Assembly (NCBI RefSeq): GCF_040954645.1
Contig: NC_092803.1
Span: 119,429,461 to 119,493,460, forward strand
From: Diabrotica undecimpunctata
Taxonomy: Eukaryota > Arthropoda > Insecta > Coleoptera > Chrysomelidae
Direction: 5' to 3'
DNA: 64,000 nt
A program made the translations under genes and the position numbers. Shown here piece by piece: positions 21,581 to 34,757 of this stretch. Below the pieces are notes generated by a model. The model did not search any database. It was not told the origin of the DNA and was given only the letters and a program-made list of their open reading frames with translations. Position 1 is the first letter of the stretch. Each line of letters opens with the position of its first letter.

Positions 21581-21588
21581 TAAATATA
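21581..21588 (-). promoter_or_regulatory. Possible TATA box of the 79-codon gene
   Basis: TATATTTA on the minus strand, about 33 bp before TTTCAAAG (initiator-like, A at 21555) and about 90 bp before the ATG. Confidence 0.4.
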
Positions 21589-21734
21589 TTTTCATAGCAA
21601 GGCAACAAAAGCAAATGATTTAGTATAACCGAAACGCAAATTTTCATGCAACTAAATAGAGACAAGGTGTTCAATGACATTGTTTGAATTATAACTAATC
21701 TAGTGGGTAGGATTTAGGGGATAAACTCTGATAC

Positions 21735-22115
21735 TATCCTTAATTATATCTTTATGGATCACCTAGAATCCACTTACATCATGAAAAATCCTAAAAAATT
21801 ACATTGTTTCCGATATGTTTAGTCTTCATCTCAGGTAGTCAGGGCTCAGCTCATTACCTACTGTTTAAAATTAACCAAATCCACCCAACGGTTCAATTTA
21901 CTATGGAACTAGAATCTTCCAATGCCATAAATTTTCTAGATTTGTCCATTACCAGACTCAACGACCAGTTCAATTTTGATATTTATTGGAAGTCCACCCA
22001 AACGTATCATGTTATTCATTCTTCATCCAATCATCCTCTTTTACATAAATATTTCGCTTTTAGAAGTTTTATTCACAGATTGCATACGATATGTGCTCAT
22101 AGTTTTAAAGGGTAG
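21735..22115 (+). pseudogene. Penelope-like retroelement RT fragment
   Basis: Plus-strand frames show FMDHLESTYIMKNPKKLHCF then RYV followed by a stop where the YVDD box should continue, then KINQIHPTVQFTMELESSNA, INFLDLSITRLNDQFNFDIY and HSSSNHPLLHKYFAFRSFIH. This is the thumb-side part of a Penelope-like RT (FMDxLE, RYVDD, FTxExE, LPFLDxxI, FxIYRKPT, ..SSNHP..HK). The fragment ends at about 22115 with no GIY-YIG nuclease. Confidence 0.8.
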
Positions 22116-23369
22116 GCCAAAACCTTTGGGGTAAGGGTTAAAGAGATTCTCGGGAGAACTAAGCCCACAAGAACGCTTATGCTTGCGCATCTGGTAGTTG
22201 CAGAAGTATAAAAATAGAAAAAAAGAGGACAATATACAAAGGTATAATTGAAAACACCAATTATTGATTTCTTGCAAAAAATCTAAAATTAAACAAGCGT
22301 AGCGTTGAAACTCAATAAGGGAATTTAAATACATAAAACAAAATTAATATTTTTGAAATACAAATTGACGAAACTTTATTTTTTAGCAGGTTAAAAAATT
22401 AATTTTTGAATATAATAATTGTCGACACACCTTGTATAAAACGTGAACCTGATTACCAACACCGATTTAAATTGTTTCTGTTAGCATGCCTTGCATTCTC
22501 TCTGCTATTAGTTTGCTCATATTTATTACCTGCAGCTAATTTCATGGTTTGGAAATACATTCAAATAAAAACTTATTCAATTTCTTGATTCGAAACGGCA
22601 TCCAGCTCAAGGAATACGTGTAAAATTTATTATACATGTGAGTTTTGTTTGGTCTATTTAAATCTTTACTCAGCTGCTAAATATAAACAAAAATTTACGA
22701 CCGACAGGGTAACCCTTTTTGAAAACAATATCAAGTAAAGTAAACAGTATCAAGAATTTTGTATTTTTCTTATTTTCACCAAAGTGCGTAACGGACGTTA
22801 GCCTATAGGTATTGCTCATAGACATATTATTTGTCTATGGTATTGCTATGGCCAAAAAATGGTATTACCGTAGGTTATGCTATGGGAGAAATCAGGTGAC
22901 AATGACATCTGTCAAATATTATTGATTATGAAACAGATTTAAGATTTCTCAAAGGATTTTGCGTAAGCAGGTGAAATATTTACATCAAGGTGTTTGAATC
23001 GTTAAAAAATTAGTGCCATTGACTAAATTCAAAAAAATTGTAGTAGTTGAGACGAGGATAAAAATGGCACCGATATGAGGCATACACTAGTTTCATTGGA
23101 GTTCAGTGCTTTCTAATATTATATTATTTATCTATGGTGCAGTGCCATCCTCTAAGTAACCGCAACCGGACGGTCCAGTATAACGCAGTCTCACAGTAAG
23201 TATCTCACATTGAGTATCTGTGAACCTTTCGATTTGTTTTAAAATTTTATCGACTAAATTTACTTAATTAGAAAAAAATTTACCTTTGGGGGATTTTTCG
23301 ACTTTTTTTAGTTTCCGAAAAGTTTCTCGACTTTTCTCTCTCGATAAATTTTTTGACTCTTTCAAACAA
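22116..23369. other. Unassigned AT-rich region
   Basis: No coding match. A short hairpin CATAGACA...TGTCTATG lies near 22817-22839. The last 200 bp may be the 5' UTR of the following Jockey element. Confidence 0.4.
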
Positions 23370-23879
23370 TTTTTTCTTCACAGCTGACAAGAAGGAAGCC
23401 CCATGATAGGTCAATGGAGGTGAGTCTTAACCGCTTCGAGTCACTTATTAGCGAAAGCGACTCTAAACCAGAATAATAGCGAAAGACGGACCCTAATCAA
23501 CGAGGAGAGCGGTGAAGAAAGCTCTAGATGTCAATCGGTTGCCTGGGCCTCGACCGTCCACACCAAACCTAGCTAAAAAAGACCAAAGCCTTCAGAAAGC
23601 AACCAGGTAAACAGCAAAAATGAGGGGATCTCTGCTAAAGAGCTGTTAAAAGAAACCAAGAAGCTCAGGCAAGAAATCATAAACCTGAAAGACAAAAACT
23701 CTGAGCTAGAGCAGCGTTTTAACAACCACACTGAGCAGAAAAACTTCATAAAGAAGGCAAGAACAACAGGAAAAGAAGAGGTAGTCCCCATCAGCTCCTA
23801 CAAACAGTGGAGAAGCTGGGAATAAGAAGACAGACAGCAATTAAGAAGACAATTACAAGAACGTAGATAAAAAGGAAAG

Positions 23880-24516
23880 AGAATGTCCACCACTGGAAAA
23901 AAAGATAACAACAATTCAGATAACGAATCTATCATGGAAATAGACCTCGAGGAAATAACTACAGTAGCGAAGAAGACATACAAGCCACCTGTAATTAAAT
24001 TACAGAGTGTTAACGAGGCTAAAAAAATCCTGGACATAGCCAAGGAAAAGAGGGTAATCACTGAGAACAAGATCTTAACAAATGGCAAAGAAACTTTAAT
24101 CCAAACGAAAAATCCAGATAATTAAAAAAAAATTAAAATAATAGAACAATAATATTACAACAAAACAGAACATTACAACAAAAAGAAACCAATATAATTA
24201 ATTGCCTTCCATCTAGAGGAAAACAGAACTTGCAAAGTTCTCATAAGAGGCCTACCGGACAATTTTACAATGGCAATGATAACGAAAGAACTCCTAGGAC
24301 AAAAAGTAGAGACCATAAAAATCACGAATATGATATCAAGAAAACAGAACAAAAAATATCTTCTAATCATCACAAAGGTGAATAAAAAAAACCAGCAGAA
24401 ACTATTACAGGTACAATACCTCTTTCACATGAAAGTCACAATAGAGGACTTAAGAAAAATTGGAGGACATCCAGCCAGCTACAGATATCCTCTTAGTACC
24501 AACTTAGATAAATAGG
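23880..24516 (+). pseudogene. Jockey ORF1 (gag-like) remnant
   Basis: Two frames: an acidic/lysine-rich N-terminus (NNNSDNESIMEIDLEEITT, KPPVIKLQSV) and a conserved core LPDNFTMAMITKELLGQKVE, ITNMISRKQ, KYLLIITKVN, YLFHMKVTIEDLRK. The pattern RGLPxxFTxxxIxxEL...V...xxI equals the RRM-like core of Jockey gag. The following CCHC knuckles are not visible. Confidence 0.7.
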
Positions 24517-24769
24517 CGAAAATAGAGAAAAGTCAAGCCAACCTACGCTCAGGCCTCCAGGAATCCCACAGCACATTCAGGTAGTAATGAAAACACTAAT
24601 AATACATTTACTGCAGAATTCCTCGCTTTTATGCAGGCTTTCATAAAGGCTTTTATGCAGGTTTTCATGCAAAAAGCCTTTATGATGTAGAAATTGGACC
24701 CACACGGACTGGTAACAAACAAAAAGATAGTAGTCGAAATAATAAACAGAATGAAAATGGACATAGTTG

Positions 24770-25140
24770 CATTCAAGAAATAAAGCTCAACAAGGACATA
24801 AACATAAAGTTTCCTGGATATTGCATGTACCGAAATGATTACAGAACAAACTCAGGAGCAACAGCAATTCTGGCGAAGAAAGATATAAAGCACACACAAT
24901 TGATGACGCCAGCGAGATTCAACACCATGAAAGCAACTTCGATCTCAGTCCAAATGGACAAACTACAATAACCTAATTAAGATGCCACAAGTAATAGCTT
25001 TAAAACAATTTTAGGAAACCACAATAAGGATTACGTCAGCATACATCAGATCCATAGATCCCCTATTCGACGAAGACCTGGACACATTCTTTAACACAGA
25101 AGAACCAGCATTCAAAACTAGTGACTTTAACGCCTCACCT
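24770..25140 (+). pseudogene. Jockey endonuclease remnant
   Basis: Residues KLNKDINIKFPGYCMYRNDY and SGATAILAKKDIKH, then SISVQMDKL, DYVSAYIRS and FKTSDFNASPLNW match the endonuclease of Jockey elements (INETxL, GYxxYRxDR.., GGTAILVK, GDFNAK). The catalytic GDFN has become SDFN. Confidence 0.7.
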
Positions 25141-25429
25141 CTTAACTGGATTGACAAAGCTACTAACATAAATAAAAAAACACTAGTCAGCCATCTTGAA
25201 AACCGAGATGAAACAGCAGTGATCGGGTTAGTTAAGCTATTTAATTAGCTGTATTGAAAGATCTAGGACTCCAGACAGAAATAAAGTCGCTAAGCGACGA
25301 AGAAGTTCGACTTACATAAAAAAAAAGAGATAGTAGCCAACCTTCAAAAGACTAGTCAGCGAAAAAATAAAAAACATTCCAACCATATGTGAAAACTAAA
25401 AAAATCTATCCTCTATAAACCTATCTTCT

Positions 25430-26750
25430 AGAGATGTTGGCGACCTTATCGACCCATCTTATTATATTCACAGCAGCTCGAAATAGATTAGTTGACGTTA
25501 GACCAGTCCACTGCCTAAGATTGCCCAGCCAGAATATACGTCTGCGTCCAGGATCTCTCTTACCGTCAATCTTGCCTTCTAGAATCAACTGTAATATTAA
25601 CCTCCGAAAACATTGCCAAATTCATGAAAACTACGCTACAAAGACAGTGTTTCATGAACTACCACTAACAAGAAGACTCTGACTTTAAAAAGGAAGTCGA
25701 AGACAACTACTACAGAAGACCAGCAGAAGCCAAATATCCACGACTAAATCACAGTGATACTCTCAAGGATTAAAGGGAAACAGAAAAACTATAGGTATTA
25801 CCAGAACCCAATTTCGGATTTAGAGTCAAACACTCAACCAAACACCAGGTATCTAGGCTTACAGAATATACCGTCAACGTACGTGAGAGTCAGGTATAAA
25901 GGACTGATTTACAAAATAAAAATCTATGGATACAGCAATACCATGATAGAGCTACTCTCCCCGTACCCCACTATCCGAAAATTCAAGATTCGCATACAAG
26001 TACCAACGGGAGCTTTCTATCTCCGCTACTGTATAACATACATACAGTCAATCTCCCCAGAATATCAGGCATTAAGATTGGCCTTTGTGCCAACGACACG
26101 TCAATACTGGTCAAGCACAGAAACCAACACATTGCGTCTAGAAACCTTCAGACGGTACTAGACATCCTAAAAGAATGGTGAATACAGTTAAAAATTGTAG
26201 TAAATCCGAAAAAGACCTAAGCAGCGATATTTAAGAAGAGACGCGGTATACCAGCCGAACAGCTAGAGATGTTCGACACTCTTGTCGGATGGTCAAATGG
26301 AACTCACGTTTACATGCTATAAGAACAGTATAGAAGACAAAAATGCTACAAGCCAATGTCAGAAGCCTATCTGGGAGAAGAAGCGAATTATCAATCAGAA
26401 CAAAGAATAGGCTCATTAACAGCATCATACTGCCCATCCTGACATAGGCAACTTTCGCATGGGACAAACTTGTAAGATGAACAGAGAAAAGATCCAAGCT
26501 TTTCACAACGGAGCACTACGAGAAGTAGTCAAAGTCCATCGATACGTGAGGAAAGATTCCTTTTCAGGGACACTCTACAGATCAGAGTATTAGGCCAGGT
26601 AGACGATAAAACAATAACAAAATTCGCCGAACTAATCGACCACATCTTGCGAGAGATCATAATATATAATGCCTTCCACTGATCAGAAGACTCAAATAAA
26701 TACTGATTAACATTGACAAAGAAGGGATAGCATGGAAGTAGCTCTGCAAC
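25430..26750 (+). pseudogene. Jockey reverse transcriptase remnant
   Basis: Recognisable pieces include LCANDTSILVKHRN at 26083-26120, where the first Asp of the catalytic YADD box has become Asn, then LQTVLDILKEW, SELSIRTKNRLINSIILPIL, LREVVK and FAELIDH. The 3' half is better preserved than the 5' half. Confidence 0.75.
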
Positions 26751-26940
26751 GCTCAACTAACGCCCATCCTCAGCCAATCCTCATCCTAAATTCTCTCAAA
26801 AAAAAAATCGTAAAAACACAAAAAAGGCATAAACCACCAAAAAAAAATAACAAAAAACAACATAAACATGAGACATGCCAACCAAAACAATACTAACAAA
26901 CTATTGGTTGTTGGACGATATCACCCAAAGGCTTTGATTT

Positions 26941-29900
26941 TAAATGATAATTGATAGAATTAAAGAGAATTAAATATAAAAAATTTTAAAATAATGACTA
27001 CCTAATAAAAATGATAGAAATTAATAAAATTATTAAAATTAAATCAAAATTAAAAGAACTGATTTTGCAAAAATCCAGGAGAAAATGTTGAAAAATAAAA
27101 TCAAGATTAAGTTATATTTAATTATTATATGAATGAATAGTAATACAAATAAGCAAACAGCAAGCTCATAACAAACATCCTTTACAATATTGTAACAAAT
27201 TTAGTCTATTAAACTAGCACAATGAAATCTAATACTATAAAACGTATTGAAACTGTTCTTTTTTCTGAAGGCAACAATATGAACAGAAAGGAAACGTTGA
27301 CCAAGTTAAAATTAAGACAGTTTAACCCAAAAACTAAACAAGTTCATCTATATTTGTGACAACATTGGAAAAAAAAACTAAAAATAAGTCCAACTTTTTA
27401 CTTTATTTTTCATCCATCTCAATCATGGACAGAATAAAATGTAATGTGAGAGAAGATTTATATCCAAAGTTGCATATATTTAGACCGTCAGATTTTCGAC
27501 AAAGTTCGTCCACGATTTTATCTCTTATACCTTTAAGACTACTGAAAGATAAAATCAAGGAAGGTGAAATATGTGAAAACTGTGGTTTTCTGAGAAATTT
27601 TTCGTGACAATTGAATTTTCTTTTGGAAAAAAAGTTTCTATTGTAAAATTTTTCTCCCCTATACCATTTTATGAATAGATAGAGGAGTATTAATTCTATG
27701 TTTAAAAATTTTGACCCAAGGGCCTCTGGTCTCCTAAGGGTGTTAATTATGACCTAAACATGTAATGTTTTTAGGTCAACGTCCGTGATTTTCCCCTTCA
27801 TGCCACTTGAAAGTTTGTTAGTTTTCACCATAGAAAACCTGCAAAAAAAGGTATAACGGCAGATCGGGAAAATTTTTATCTTAGAAAAATTAGGGAAAAT
27901 AAAGAAAATCGATTTCCGATTTTCCGAAAAATATACTCTTGTTTAACTCTAAATTTTTTTTTGCTTATTTCATATGGCATTTTCAATATACAAAAATGCA
28001 TAAGGGATAAACTCGTGATCGAACTTCGTATTGAAATCCGACGATCTAATTGTATTGATAGCTTATCAGACCAATTAAGTTAGTTTTTTACTCATCATAA
28101 CTGTATAGAGAAGTTTGAGAGGTTTAAAATATCAAAAAAACCCAACTTAAGAAAATATTTGTCTGTTCCATAGTTATAAGCTACTTAGTTTTGGATAATT
28201 TTGGAATAAAAATACGATAAATGTAATAAAAAATAGCAAATTTAGTTCAGTATAACTCTAGATATGTCAGTTTGTCCAAGCGCCCTATTTTAAAACTGTG
28301 TTTTATTTTTTGAATAGCACGGGTGGCACTTAGCTCGGTTTTCCTTATTACTTTTACTCTAGTCGAAAAGCAAAGTACTCTTTCTTTACAACACTCCTGT
28401 TTAAACAATTTTTAATAATTTTGTCTGCTAAAAGTTTTATTAAAAACTTTGACTAAAGGGGTTCTCTGGGCTCCTACCTAAGGGCTCTAGAACAATTTTT
28501 TGTTTTTAAAAGTTGTGTTTTTTAATCAGCTTTCCAAATATTTTTTTAGTCATTTAATTTGAAATAATACTACGGAGTTATTGCAAATGTTTATGAGCTT
28601 AAAGAGTGTTATTTATTATGAAACTAGTGATTTTGTTGGTCACTATACGACGGGGGATCCAATCAATTGTCATCTAGAGTCACTCTACTTAATTTTTATT
28701 GTCTTAAGGATAGGACAACAAAATGATATTTTAATCTGTTGTACCACTTTCATAACAAATAAGTCACTTTTGGAAAATCCCTGAATTCTTGCGCAAAGTC
28801 GACTTCTGAAATCGATTTTCGTGTAGAAACAAGCATGATTTAAGTTTGGCAATTCATTTTTTTAAAAAGCTTGTGTTTTGTATTATATTTTTACCTATCA
28901 CCAAATTCTCAGCCAATTTTTTTAGGATTAACAAAATTTTCAAAAGAGTTAAAAATTAATTTTTTTAAAATAATACACTTGTTGCATGAAAAGGTCCGCC
29001 TTTTCACCTTCAGATAAATATTGTCCTATCTGACAGATAGATATCTGGAGGATAGACCTTTATTCATAAAATAAAATGTACCTGTCTTTTCACGTCAAAT
29101 TATGTTGCGGTTACTTATCTGTAAGATGAATGTGAACTTTATTTCGGAACACACCAATATTTAATTAGTTGTCACAGAAAGCACACTAATGTTTTAATAT
29201 TTTTTTTGATTATACAATTTTTGGTGGTAGGACTAAATTGAATTATGCAAAGAAAAATTTAATAACGAATAAAAAAATAATACATGTTTAATGATTCTTC
29301 TGAGGTTTTTTTATAACACTAAAATATTATATAAGGTTAGCTCAAACATCTTTAACTTTAGGAAGTGCAATAATGTCTTCATTTAGCAATTGATCTTTAA
29401 AATTGTCTTCATAACTTCTTATCAAGAATACAGAATTATTTATACCTACCTGGTAGGTACCTAGAAAAACATATCCAAGAATTATCACGAAATTGTTAGA
29501 ATTTAAAATTAATATTCCATATACTATACAGAAGATTTATTGAAAGTTTTAAAAATTTCGTACTACACTCTGGATATTTTGTATACATACTACCAGTCTT
29601 TTTTATATATAGTTTAATGTTTTTTATAATTATTAAAACAATTTGACAACCTAGGTGATATGTGCATATTTTTTTTTGGAATCCTATACTATTATTTAAC
29701 TAATAGGAACAATATCTCTTGAAAAACGTTAACTAATCAATTTTTTTTAATTATCAAGGTTATGAAAACATTGAATTCCTAAACTAAGTAAAGAAAAAGA
29801 GGTATGCACCTACTTTTATAATCATTTATTAACACCTATTTACAATATTTTCTCAGAATATAGATCACTGTCGGTTTACTTAATCTAAATGTTCTAACTT

Positions 29901-31518
29901 CAAATATTATATTCTCGCACTAAGTTTATAAACGTTAAACATCATACTGATCATACTCTCCGATTTCATTAAATCTTTGAATACCGTATCCATGTCTCTC
30001 ACAACAAACAACAATACATAGGTTATATTTTTGATTTCGCGATAACAGATAGCCTACAACATAATAACGAACTACAATAAACACAATTTATTTTCCAGAT
30101 AACTTTTTATTCAGTACTTTATTTTGCAAGTAAATATAGTTTATAGTTCAGATTTCTGTGCTAGGTGCCGCTAGGCGTTTAAATATAAACTAACATAAAG
30201 CTTTAAATTATTTTGTTTATCAAATCTTATTTTAAAATTACTGCATCCAATATTTTTGGCAATTTTGCGAAAAAAATTATCGTATTATTAATTATATTAA
30301 AATCTAATTAATATTATTAGTGTTAATAATTAAACGTGTCGTTTAAAAAACAAAATATGAATAAAATGTCAAATGTTGGTAGTTCAGATTTCTTTCCTTG
30401 GTGGCGTCGTTACCTTACTGAAGATAGATATAACGTTTTGGGTACATAAATGGTTTTTTATAAACTTTGTTTCTACAGGTTATATTAGTGTACGTATTAA
30501 GAGAGAAAATAAGTCCCGGATTATTGAGATCCATTCAGTTAAGTTATCTGGACCAGCCTTAGAAAGGAAATCATTTTTCAAAAAATTTTAAACAAATTAA
30601 ATTTCGCAAAAACTATTCAACCGATTTGGTCCAGCTTTGAACTTAATTTCAAACACAATAAGACTCTCAAGTTCAGGTATATTTAAACAAATTTTAATAA
30701 ATAATAAAATAGTTATTAACAATATTCAAAAACAGCGATTTTGTTGTTCATTTTGCAATAAATTTTTTGTTCATTATCCGATTTTAATTTAGCATAACTC
30801 ATTTTGCGTATCTTTTTCTGAAAAGGTCCATTGACGTTAAAGTTTGTGCAAGTTTTTTAGGTTATAAGCAAAATAATGAGTATGACGTGTTAATTGTTTA
30901 TTTAAAAATATTACCACTAAAAAGTTAATGAATCCCTAGATGAAACTCTTTTTGTAATATCTGATACTACACATTTCAACTATCAAACCCGTCTATACAG
31001 TTGTGACGAAAAAATGTTTATTTTTTACGAACTTGATTGGTCTATATACATAGATATATTGTTCTAGTTAGTAAAATGTATCTTTACTTGAAAACAGTCT
31101 ACTGGTATTATTTCTGTTGGATTAAAGCTTTTAAGCAAATTATCAAATGGTAAATTGTACAAACTATCAAGACCGCCCCAAAATATCTAAACAATTCCCA
31201 AAAACATCTCTTTAACCGTCCCATTTGCTTTAACACAACGATTTTAATTATCGCGAATTCAAGCAAACGGCACCCTCTCAGAACTCAAAGCTAATATTGT
31301 ATAAAAGTTAAGTTTGAATACAACATTCATCGCATTCCTTTGTTACATGAAATATGTGTGAACACTAAATTTGCTTTAGCAGTTATCACCAGCGCCGTTC
31401 AGTTTTCAGGGAGATCAAAAACTGTTTTGAAATTTAAGTTTTACAAAATATATTTCATTTCAAATTTGTTTCTTTGTATTGGCTTCTAGTATCTAGTATG
31501 TATCTAATATCTAGTATG
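26941..31518. other. 4.5 kb AT-rich region without recognisable gene or element
   Basis: All frames are closed within about 80 codons. Two diverged direct repeats (TTTGACCCAAGGGCC near 27711 and TTTGACTAAAGGGG near 28448, each followed by TCTCCTAAGG-like sequence) hint at an old duplicated repeat. No TIR, LTR or domain could be identified. Confidence 0.5.
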
Positions 31519-31561
31519 TTCCCAAATGTACGAGTACTCTTAGTACTCGTACATTTGGGAA
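31519..31561. repeat. Perfect 20-bp inverted repeat with 3-nt loop
   Basis: TTCCCAAATGTACGAGTACT at 31519-31538 is followed by CTT and its exact reverse complement at 31542-31561. The preceding bases (31480-31518) contain two TATCTAGTATGT-like direct repeats. Confidence 0.95.
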
Positions 31562-31716
31562 ACCAACGGAGAAAATCAAGTCCTAGAAAACATTTTCCGA
31601 ATTCTGTTTTTCAGTATTGTAACATACAGTAAACCGAACTACTCTGAAGTAGGCCCAGGACACGGTTACATTTTGTGTCACGAAGGCCTCATTCGTTGTA
31701 GATGATGGGCTGGGTC

Positions 31717-31724
31717 GTTTAGAG
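31717..31724. repeat. 8-bp target duplication of hAT #1, left
   Basis: GTTTAGAG, matching GTTTAGGG at 34036-34043 at seven of eight positions. Confidence 0.85.
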
Positions 31725-34035
31725 CAGTGATTCTCAGTGGGGCACGTTCCTCTAGGGGGCGCTATTAATAATGGGTGGGGGGGGGGCATGATCATATCCG
31801 AAAAAAAACACCAACAACTTTGACTAATTTACTAAAATCAAAGCAAAACTGTTTCGTGACTTTCTTGGGCCTTTTTTGCAGACCAAAGTTTATCGAAACA
31901 GGGTGTAATATTGGAAATAAACGCTCTCAGTTCTTTTTCTATATTTAACTTCAATCTAGAATTGGTCTTAATAGCAGCCGCCGCGAAAAATCCTGTTTCG
32001 CAAAGCTAGGATGTTGAAAACAGTAATAGTATACGGAACGCTCTGGTGTTCAGTGCAGAAAACTCATCATTTACCCCTGCCAAAATTCAGAAAGGGATTT
32101 ATAATTAAACTTTTTGTTGAATGTGTGGCATTTGCCGTGAAGTCTATGAAGGTTTCTTCTTCGGCAGTAGAGAGCACTTCGGGTGTAATTTGAAACGGAT
32201 TCCTAACCCACTCGTAACTAAATATTAATTTATTGTCGGCAAAAAATATCTGTTAATATTTTTAGTCAGCATCGCTAAATGATTTTCAATGGTTACAAAA
32301 ACAACTTTTACGTGTTGTTCTTCAACCTTGTAAGTTTTAATACATCCATCCACATTTGCAAACATTTCTAGGTTTTTTTTTCTTTAAATTTCTACTCCAC
32401 TATTCCAATTTTCTACAAAAAGCTTTAACTTTATCACTTGTATCCAATAAGTATATGTGTATGCTCCTGAAAGCTGAAGTGTCAAAATATTTAGTTTCTG
32501 GAATATATCAAGCAAGTAGCTCAATATTATCAAAAATAAACCATCTTGGAACATCTCGGCTTCCGGTCTATTTTCTTCTTCTAGAAACATGGCGAATTCA
32601 TCGTCTTAATTCAAAAAAATGTATTTGTACAAATTTCCTACGTGATAACCATCTTGCCTCACAATAAAATAATAATGCTTAATGTACTACACTTATGTCA
32701 TTACAAGTGCAGAAAAGTTTCTGTTCTTGTTTTCTAGTTCATTTTGATGTAATTAACTACTATTCATCTGTAGTTATCACAATATTGAGGCCAGGAGACA
32801 TTTTATTGGATGTCAGAGCTTCTCTGTGGATCATACAGTATGTCCATGTGCACATTGGAGACATTTGTTTTACAAGCGCTTGTAGACTTTGAAATTTTCC
32901 GGATATAGCACGAGCATCATCGGTGCAAATTCCGACGCAATACTTACACTCTATTTTTGATTTGTTTATATAATCATTTAAGATAGCAAATAATGCGAGC
33001 AATGTTGCTTTCAGTTCTATTGGTTTATAGAAAAGTAGTTCTAATACTGATATGCCATCACAAAATCGAATGTAGGAAATAAAATAAACATCTTTATTGC
33101 CTTATCAAGCTGAATCGAAAACAGCTTGTCGCGCAACTTCCCTAGTAGCTTTTCCTGTGCATCTTCAGCTGTATCAACGACGGACAACAGTATAATTTGA
33201 TAGAGGTATATACCTTATGTCCAAACAAACAATTGCAGCTGGCAAAATATGCTCTTTACCATTAATGTATGGCTTTTAACATCTGGCTATTTGATATGAG
33301 GCTTTATTAGAGGCGAGTACTGGTTTTTCATTCACAGTCAAAGTTTTTTTAATTATGATTTTTGATTTTCATGTGATTTTAATTTTAACTCAACGAATTC
33401 TCGGGGTTTGTTAATGTACTCACTATAAAGCGTTTCCATAGGTCATTTAAGTTTATTAGGTTTCATGCTGTCGGCTGCTAAATTTTTTGAACACACAGGG
33501 GCCTTTCTTCTTCATTTACTTCAGTGAAGGTAAACCCAAACTTTAAGTATTTTTGAGAATATTTTTTTGATTTTATTTTTGGAACTATCTCGCCTGTGTA
33601 CTTGTTGATACTTCCTCAGTATCGAATGCTCGCTTACGCCCATAAAAATTTATCCATGATTTTGTATAAATTTATATTTACTGCTTGGGATATATTAATA
33701 TTGTGAACTGCAATTAACACGCAAACTATAACATACACATTCACAATCAATTTAACAGGTACACGTGCAGAAGGACTGACTCGACTAAGACTGGTCAGAA
33801 CTAAGGAGATGCAGACGGTCGAGAATATTCGAAATAACTAAGAACTTCTCGCGAAGAGAAATATCGGTTCTGGATCGGTATTACCACATATCAATAAATT
33901 TACTTATTCTAGGTAATTTAGTAATTAAGGTTTTACGGTTGGTCTAGCGTCAAAATATTCAAGGTACATTATTATTGCATACATATATTGGTATTCTACG
34001 AGAGGTGGCAAATGGTAAAAGTTTAAGAAACGCTG
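31725..34035 (-). mobile_element. hAT transposon #1 (Buster/ZBED5-like), complete ends
   Basis: The 2311-bp element starts CAGTGATTCTCA and ends, read inward, CAGCGTTTCTTA, typical imperfect hAT TIRs, and is flanked by 8-bp duplications. A minus-strand transposase pseudogene fills it. An 11-base G run lies near 31778-31788. Confidence 0.9.
31830..33657 (-). pseudogene. hAT #1 transposase (ZBED5/SCAND3-like)
   Basis: Minus-strand frames begin at MDKFL (ATG at 33657) and include KSKKYSQKYLKFGFTF, then KYCVGICTDDARAISGKFQS, MCTWTYCMIHREALTSNKM, HILDTSDKVKAF, WVRNPFQITPEVLSTAEEET and KSLIINPFLN; near 31990-31900 AAAAIKTNSRLKLN resembles the hATC dimerisation tail. The D of CTDDA is the second catalytic Asp of the family. 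Several stops and frameshifts are present. These genes are often annotated as zinc finger BED domain-containing proteins. Confidence 0.85.
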
Positions 34036-34043
34036 GTTTAGGG
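34036..34043. repeat. 8-bp target duplication of hAT #1, right
   Basis: GTTTAGGG directly after the hAT terminus. Confidence 0.85.
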
Positions 34044-34462
34044 AGATAAGGCAGATCCGAAAGATATCAACAAAAAAAAAATAAAAACGAAAAGAACAAT
34101 CGTTTAAACAAAAATTGACGCCACTGTTTTTAAATATTTGAATCCGAAAAACACAGAAATGGGTTGCTCATAATACAAAAAGGAAGTCCAAATGAAAATG
34201 CCATAAAAGTGTAAGAAAACAAACGAAAATATATTCAATGTATAAGCAGAGCTAAATTAATCTCTAACAGAATAAAAAGAGCACAAATAATAATAGAATA
34301 ACAAAATTGTATTATTCACTATTTAAAATACTAGACTACTAGGATACTAGTATAAAGAAAACCTTAACTTATTCGCTTAACTAAGTCATCTTTGTAATGG
34401 ATTAGCTGTATTCCAAATAAATAAGCGTGTACTAAAATAGTTAGCAAAGTTTTATATGTATA

Positions 34463-34757
34463 TTCTTCTTCTTCTTTGAGTGCCTCTCCTATCGCAGATT
34501 GGATATCATTAGGGCGATTCTAATTTTATTTACTGCTATTTTGAATAATTCGTTAGTGGTACAGCCAAACCTCTCTCTTAAATTTCTCATCCAGGTCATT
34601 CTTCTACACGGCCTGGATTTCTGCGTCCTTGGATTTTTGCTTGCATCATATTTTGTAGGAATGTTTACTTTTGTCCTCTAATCAGGTGGCCAAAGTATTC
34701 AAGTTTTCTCTTTTTTATATTCAGTATAACTTCTGGATCGGTATTTATTCTGCGTAT
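34463..34757 (-). pseudogene. LINE 3' fragment A (same family as 9073-9327)
   Basis: Minus-strand residues KIIRRINTDPEVILNIKKRK, LEYFGHLIRGQK, PGRRRMTWMRNLRER and ELFKIAVNKIRIALMISNLR, then an AAGAAGAAGAA tail at 34463. It joins directly to fragment B at 34757/34758. Confidence 0.8.

Larger units (their letters stand above)
23370..26940 (+). mobile_element. Jockey-clade LINE, nearly full length, inactivated
   Basis: Plus-strand order: 5' region, ORF1 gag-like (about 23880-24510), endonuclease (about 24770-25140), RT (about 25430-26750) and a short 3' UTR. The order and residues fit Jockey-type LINEs. Stops and frameshifts occur about every 50-100 codons. Neither end has a clear target duplication, so the limits are approximate. 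Confidence 0.78.

Noticed and set aside
23573..24373. Minus-strand hydrophobic frames of 66-96 codons
   Set aside because: Antisense shadows of the lysine-rich Jockey ORF1 on the plus strand.
27356..27607. 83-codon frame as a host exon
   Set aside because: No domain, no splice context, no start in good context, and surrounding frames are all closed.
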